Shown here in pieces: positions 7,306 to 10,098 of a stretch of 10,098 bases of DNA (position 1 is its first letter; every line of letters begins with the position of its first letter). The notes below the pieces were generated by a model. It ran no database searches, was not told the DNA's origin, and saw only the letters and a program-made list of their open reading frames with translations. Position numbers and translations under genes: made by a program. The DNA is from JANXQE01 sp035294005 (GTDB taxonomy: Bacteria; Verrucomicrobiota; Verrucomicrobiia; Limisphaerales; UBA8199), in NCBI GenBank assembly GCA_035294005.1, contig DATGLT010000149.1, positions 1-10,098 of the forward strand, read 5' to 3'.

Positions 7306-7464
7306 CGCGCGAGTGCGCAGGAACCGAGGTCTGCCGCGAGTGTCGCAACGATCACTGATCTAAAGAGGCGCGGTGATTGGAAGCCCAAGCCGGCGTTTCC
7401 CATGCCTCGCTTGCGGCTTCCTGTAAGTTAAGGAATTCTATTATGGGACGCGGGCAGCTTCGAA
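7306..7464. promoter_or_regulatory. Intergenic region with a possible -10 element before the Mut7-C gene
   Basis: This 159-base gap follows the glycosyltransferase. TATTAT at 7439-7444 matches five of six bases of the sigma-70 -10 consensus and would start transcription about 14 bases before ATG 7465. The only -35 candidates are poor (TTCCTG at 7418-7423, with spacing of 15). A GC-rich repeat just after the preceding stop (GCGC...GCGC) lacks a T-tract, so no terminator is called. Confidence 0.25.
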
Positions 7465-8166
7465 ATGAGCCGGATTCTGAAAGCATATCGGACGAGATTT
7501 CACCAGATGCTCGAGCAGGCGGGAGCGAGGCGTCTCCTGCAAGGAGTCGACTGGTTGGAAGGCCGGGCGCGTCGGATCAGCGCCGACGAGAAGATCCCGT
7601 TTGCTGAGGCTCTTACGCGAGTGTTCGAAGAACTGGCCGCGCGCCCGGAGTTCAATTCGAGAAAGCCAACCCCGGCGCGCACGCCGGACACCATCTCATT
7701 CTTTTGTGATGCGGGCCTTGGCGGGTTGGTGCGCTGGTTGCGAGCCGCCGGGTACCGGGCGGCGTGGGAAGCGGGCATTGCTGATGACCGGCTGCTGTTT
7801 CTTGCGCGTCAGAACGGGCAAACTATCGTAACGACAGACAGCATGCTGATGGAGCGCCGGGTTTTGCGGGATCGGATCATTCCTTCGATGTGGCTGCCGC
7901 CGACCATGAGCATTGCTGAACAGCTCGAGAAGGTCTTTCGCGAGTTCAACCTTCGGGTCGGGAGCCCTCGTTGCATGCATTGCGGCGGAGCATTGACGCG
8001 CGGCGACAAGGAAGCTTTGCGGGATCGGATTCCGCCAAAGACATTTCGCTGGCTGGATGACTATTTCGTGTGCACTGAATGCGGCAAACTCTTTTGGCAC
8101 GGCACGCACTGGTTCAAAATCGTGAGCCGCCTCAAAACTTTGGAACCACACCAAGCCGCCGCTTGA
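7465..8166 (+). CDS. Mut7-C RNase-domain protein with atypical N-terminal region
   Basis: Protein of 233 residues whose C-terminal two thirds (about 77-225) match the Mut7-C domain, a PIN-like fold predicted to be a ribonuclease, followed by a zinc ribbon. The PIN-like part reads FFCDAGLGGLVRWLRAAGY (79-97), with D82 as the first acidic residue, D107/D108 next, and TTDSMLMERR (123-132) with D125. The zinc ribbon has two CxxC pairs: C170/C173 (RCMHCGG) and C203/C206 (CTECGKLFWHGTHW). The motif usually reading GYD is GYR here, so one commonly conserved Asp is Arg98. The first 70 or so residues are helical and charged. They do not resemble the ubiquitin-like domain often fused to Mut7-C, and I do not recognise them. 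No Shine-Dalgarno sequence precedes ATG 7465. The DAHP synthase gene follows after 58 bases on the same strand, so co-transcription is possible, but the functions look unrelated. The domain call is firm; activity and substrate are unknown. Confidence 0.85.
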   Translation: MSRILKAYRTRFHQMLEQAGARRLLQGVDWLEGRARRISADEKIPFAEALTRVFEELAARPEFNSRKPTPARTPDTISFFCDAGLGGLVRWLRAAGYRAAWEAGIADDRLLFLARQNGQTIVTTDSMLMERRVLRDRIIPSMWLPPTMSIAEQLEKVFREFNLRVGSPRCMHCGGALTRGDKEALRDRIPPKTFRWLDDYFVCTECGKLFWHGTHWFKIVSRLKTLEPHQAAA

Positions 8167-8224
8167 GCGGTCCAGAGCCCAAACTTTACTTTCCCGTGCC
8201 AATCGGCAACGCTGCATCGTCGAA

Positions 8225-9592
8225 ATGCATCTGAAATCGGAACCTATCGCCACCGAAACACCGTGGTCCCCGGATTCGTGGCAAAAGCGGCCCGCCGCGC
8301 AGCAACCGGTGTATCCTGACCCGGCGAAGTTGCTGCAGGTTTTAACTCAACTGGCCAAGTTGCCGCCGCTGGTCACCAGTTGGGAAATCGAAAACCTCAA
8401 GCACCAACTCGCCGAAGCCACGCGTGGCGAACGTTTCCTGCTCCAGGGCGGTGACTGTTCGGAAGATTTTCAAGACTGCGAATCATCGGCAATCGCCAGC
8501 AAGCTCAAGATCCTGCTGCAAATGAGCCTGGTACTGGTTCAGGGAGGAAAAAAGCGAGTCACCCGGATCGGCCGGTTCGCCGGCCAATATGCCAAACCAC
8601 GCACCGCCGATACCGAAACGCGCGGCGGTGTCACCCTGCCGGCCTATCGCGGCGACATGATCAACCGCGCGGGCTTCACGCCTGAGGACCGGACTCCCAA
8701 CCCGGAACTGCTCCTGCGCGCTTACGAGCGCTCCGCTCTCACAATTAATTTTATCCGTTCGCTGATTGAAGGCGGCTTTGCCGACCTGCATCACCCTGAA
8801 TACTGGGACATGGGCTTCGTCGCGAAATCACCGTATGCCGCCGATTACACTCGAATGGTTCAAAGCATCGGCGATTCCCTTCGTTTCATGGAGACGCTCA
8901 CCGGGTGCGTTCTGGCCGACATTAACCGGGTCGATTTCTTCACCAGCCACGAAGGACTCCACCTGCATTATGAGCAGGCCCAAACGCGACAGGTGCCGCG
9001 CCGCTCCGGGTGGTACAATCTTTCGACTCATTTCCCCTGGATCGGCGAACGCACACGGGCGTTGGACGGGGCGCACGTCGAATTTTTTCGCGGGATAGCC
9101 AACCCAATCGGAGTTAAGATTGGGCCCAAAGTCACACCGGCCGATGCGCTCGCGCTGGCCGGCATTTTGAATCCTCAAAACGAACCGGGCCGATTGACCT
9201 TCATCTTCCGGTTTGGCGCAACCGAGATATCCCGCTGCCTTCCTCCCCTGGCGAAGGCTCTCAAAGAACAAGGCAGGAACATTCTTTGGTGTTCCGACCC
9301 CATGCACGGCAACACCGAAACGACCAGTTCCGGAATAAAGACCAGGCGCTTCGAAAAAATACTCGATGAACTCGAGCAGGCTTACCGGATCCTCAAAGAT
9401 TGCGGCGCACACCTCGGCGGCGTGCATTTTGAACTCACGGGCGACAATGTCACCGAATGCATCGGAGGCGCCAGCGGGGTCACAGAAGCCGACCTGTCCC
9501 GGGATTACCGCACTCAACTGGATCCTCGATTGAACTACGAACAGGCAGTGGAAATGGCGCTGCTGCTGGGCCGCCTCATGGCCAGAGAATAG
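8225..9592 (+). CDS. aroG: Class II 3-deoxy-7-phosphoheptulonate (DAHP) synthase
   Basis: Condenses phosphoenolpyruvate and erythrose 4-phosphate to DAHP, the first step of the shikimate pathway to aromatic amino acids; cytoplasmic and metal-dependent. The 455-residue length is normal for the class II (plant and Mycobacterium) type. Family motifs run through the protein: LQGGDCSEDF (73-82), RIGRFAGQYAKPR (114-126), GDMIN (143-147), SHEGLHL (241-247), WIGERTR (272-278), GIANPIGVKIGP (290-301), WCSDPMHGNT (355-364), HFELTGDNVTEC (401-412) and LDPRLNYEQA (432-441). The metal ligands known from the Mycobacterium tuberculosis enzyme (Cys87, His369, Glu411, Asp441) correspond to C78, H361, E403 and D433, so the enzyme should be active. 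The symbol is borrowed from that enzyme. Feedback regulation cannot be judged from the sequence. ATG 8225 gives a normal family N-terminus; no Shine-Dalgarno sequence is seen. The gene is convergent with lpxA, with 33 bases between the stop codons and no visible hairpin terminator. Confidence 0.96.
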   Translation: MHLKSEPIATETPWSPDSWQKRPAAQQPVYPDPAKLLQVLTQLAKLPPLVTSWEIENLKHQLAEATRGERFLLQGGDCSEDFQDCESSAIASKLKILLQMSLVLVQGGKKRVTRIGRFAGQYAKPRTADTETRGGVTLPAYRGDMINRAGFTPEDRTPNPELLLRAYERSALTINFIRSLIEGGFADLHHPEYWDMGFVAKSPYAADYTRMVQSIGDSLRFMETLTGCVLADINRVDFFTSHEGLHLHYEQAQTRQVPRRSGWYNLSTHFPWIGERTRALDGAHVEFFRGIANPIGVKIGPKVTPADALALAGILNPQNEPGRLTFIFRFGATEISRCLPPLAKALKEQGRNILWCSDPMHGNTETTSSGIKTRRFEKILDELEQAYRILKDCGAHLGGVHFELTGDNVTECIGGASGVTEADLSRDYRTQLDPRLNYEQAVEMALLLGRLMARE

Positions 9593-9625
9593 GTCTTCAC
9601 CCTTCAGTCACGCTAGTGGGTCCGC

Positions 9626-10098
9626 TCAATCAGTCGATCTCGGCCTCTCGCCGGCTCCGGTATCCGCGCAGATCCCTCGGCTGGCTTCGGATACAAAGTC
9701 AAAAACCACGCGCGCGCCCGGGCTTAAAAAGCGCCGGCGAGCCTCCGCAAGGGCCTGACGGAAGTTGCCCTTTGAGCGAAACAGGGCCTGGTAAACCTGC
9801 TTGAGTTCGAGTCGCTGCTCCGGGCTGAAACCAGCCCGCCTCAGCCCCACGATATTCAGGCCGCACATTCCATTATCCCCGCGCGCAACGGCGTAAGGCG
9901 GCAGATCCTTGGAGATGGCGGAGCCGCCCTGCATCAACGCCAGTGTTCCGACCCGCACAAATTGATGGATCAGGCAATTGCCGGAAATAAACGCCCGGTC
10001 CTGGAGAATCACGTGTCCACCCAGCAACGCCCCGTTTGCCATTATAACTCCGTTACCCAGTTGGCAGTTGTGCGCAACGTGGCTGTGCGCCATCAGAA
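9626..10098 (-). CDS. lpxA: LpxA, UDP-N-acetylglucosamine O-acyltransferase (5' end outside the window)
   Basis: Catalyses the first step of lipid A synthesis, moving a 3-hydroxyacyl chain from acyl carrier protein to UDP-GlcNAc in the cytoplasm. The visible part is the C-terminal 157 residues or so; the frame is open through the right edge, so the Met at the complement of 10091-10093 is internal. It holds the end of the left-handed beta-helix of hexapeptide repeats and the C-terminal helical domain. Numbering from that Met, H5, H8, H27 and H43 align with E. coli His122, His125 (catalytic base), His144 and His160. The family block GLNIVGLRRAGF follows at 78-89 and the helical domain begins after it. 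G56 aligns with E. coli Gly173, the acyl-chain ruler residue. The loop before GLN is one residue shorter than in E. coli, and E. coli Glu200 is Val here. The C-terminus extends past the usual end by about 12-14 residues (ending GAGERPRSTD). An LpxA-like paralogue is the alternative reading. Confidence 0.9.
   Translation of the reverse strand, partial: LMAHSHVAHNCQLGNGVIMANGALLGGHVILQDRAFISGNCLIHQFVRVGTLALMQGGSAISKDLPPYAVARGDNGMCGLNIVGLRRAGFSPEQRLELKQVYQALFRSKGNFRQALAEARRRFLSPGARVVFDFVSEASRGICADTGAGERPRSTD

Noticed and set aside
7306..7320. GCGC...GCGC inverted repeat after the glycosyltransferase stop codon
   Set aside because: The stem is only four bases and no T-tract follows, so it does not support a terminator.
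7377..7607. Plus-strand open frame starting before the Mut7-C gene
   Set aside because: It overlaps the Mut7-C gene in another frame and its translation is low in hydrophobic residues with no motifs.
8828..9517. 229-codon open frame on the minus strand
   Set aside because: It is antisense to the DAHP synthase, whose motifs cover the whole stretch. Its translation resembles no family I know.
1..10098. Search for CRISPR repeats, insertion sequences, tRNA or rRNA genes, toxin-antitoxin pairs and phage genes
   Set aside because: No regularly spaced repeats, transposase motifs, cloverleaf-like segments or phage/defence proteins were seen by eye. All gaps are under 300 bases.

Overview
The window looks like chromosomal DNA of a Gram-negative bacterium from the Planctomycetes-Verrucomicrobia group, most likely a Verrucomicrobiota member such as a Pedosphaera or Limisphaerales relative. 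This is an inference from gene content: an exported PQQ-like beta-propeller protein with the WPAWRGP N-terminal signature, a Tat-exported Gfo/Idh/MocA oxidoreductase of the CQKPLT subtype, a DUF4337 protein, and lpxA, which implies lipid A. Shine-Dalgarno sequences are absent or weak before most genes. The sequence is GC-rich, which explains the many long shadow reading frames.

Layout. Positions 1-215 hold no gene I can support. From 216 to 1487 (+) is a secreted beta-propeller protein. It converges on a DUF4337 membrane protein (1546-2166, -). A 282-base gap then separates DUF4337 from the divergent Tat oxidoreductase gene (2449-3831, +). That gap holds a good sigma-54-type -24/-12 match (2384-2398) oriented toward the oxidoreductase. 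A clear intrinsic terminator (3864-3892) ends the oxidoreductase transcript. Next comes a two-gene unit: an NtrC-family sigma-54 activator (4034-5401) and, five bases later, a polytopic GT-C/GT39-like membrane glycosyltransferase (5407-7305). Then follow a Mut7-C-type ribonuclease-domain protein with a non-standard N-terminus (7465-8166) and a class II DAHP synthase (8225-9592), the first enzyme of the shikimate pathway. The 3' part of lpxA (9626-10098, -) enters from the right edge and converges on the DAHP synthase.

How the genes relate. There is no sign of a mobile element, phage, CRISPR array, toxin-antitoxin pair or defence island, and I did not find an undescribed multi-gene system. The region reads as ordinary chromosome with short transcription units of mixed function: envelope and export (beta-propeller, oxidoreductase, glycosyltransferase, lpxA), regulation (NtrC-type activator) and core metabolism (DAHP synthase). 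The most interesting leads are modest: the sigma-54 activator close to a sigma-54-like promoter, the tight coupling of that activator to a membrane glycosyltransferase, and the unusual N-terminal region of the Mut7-C protein.
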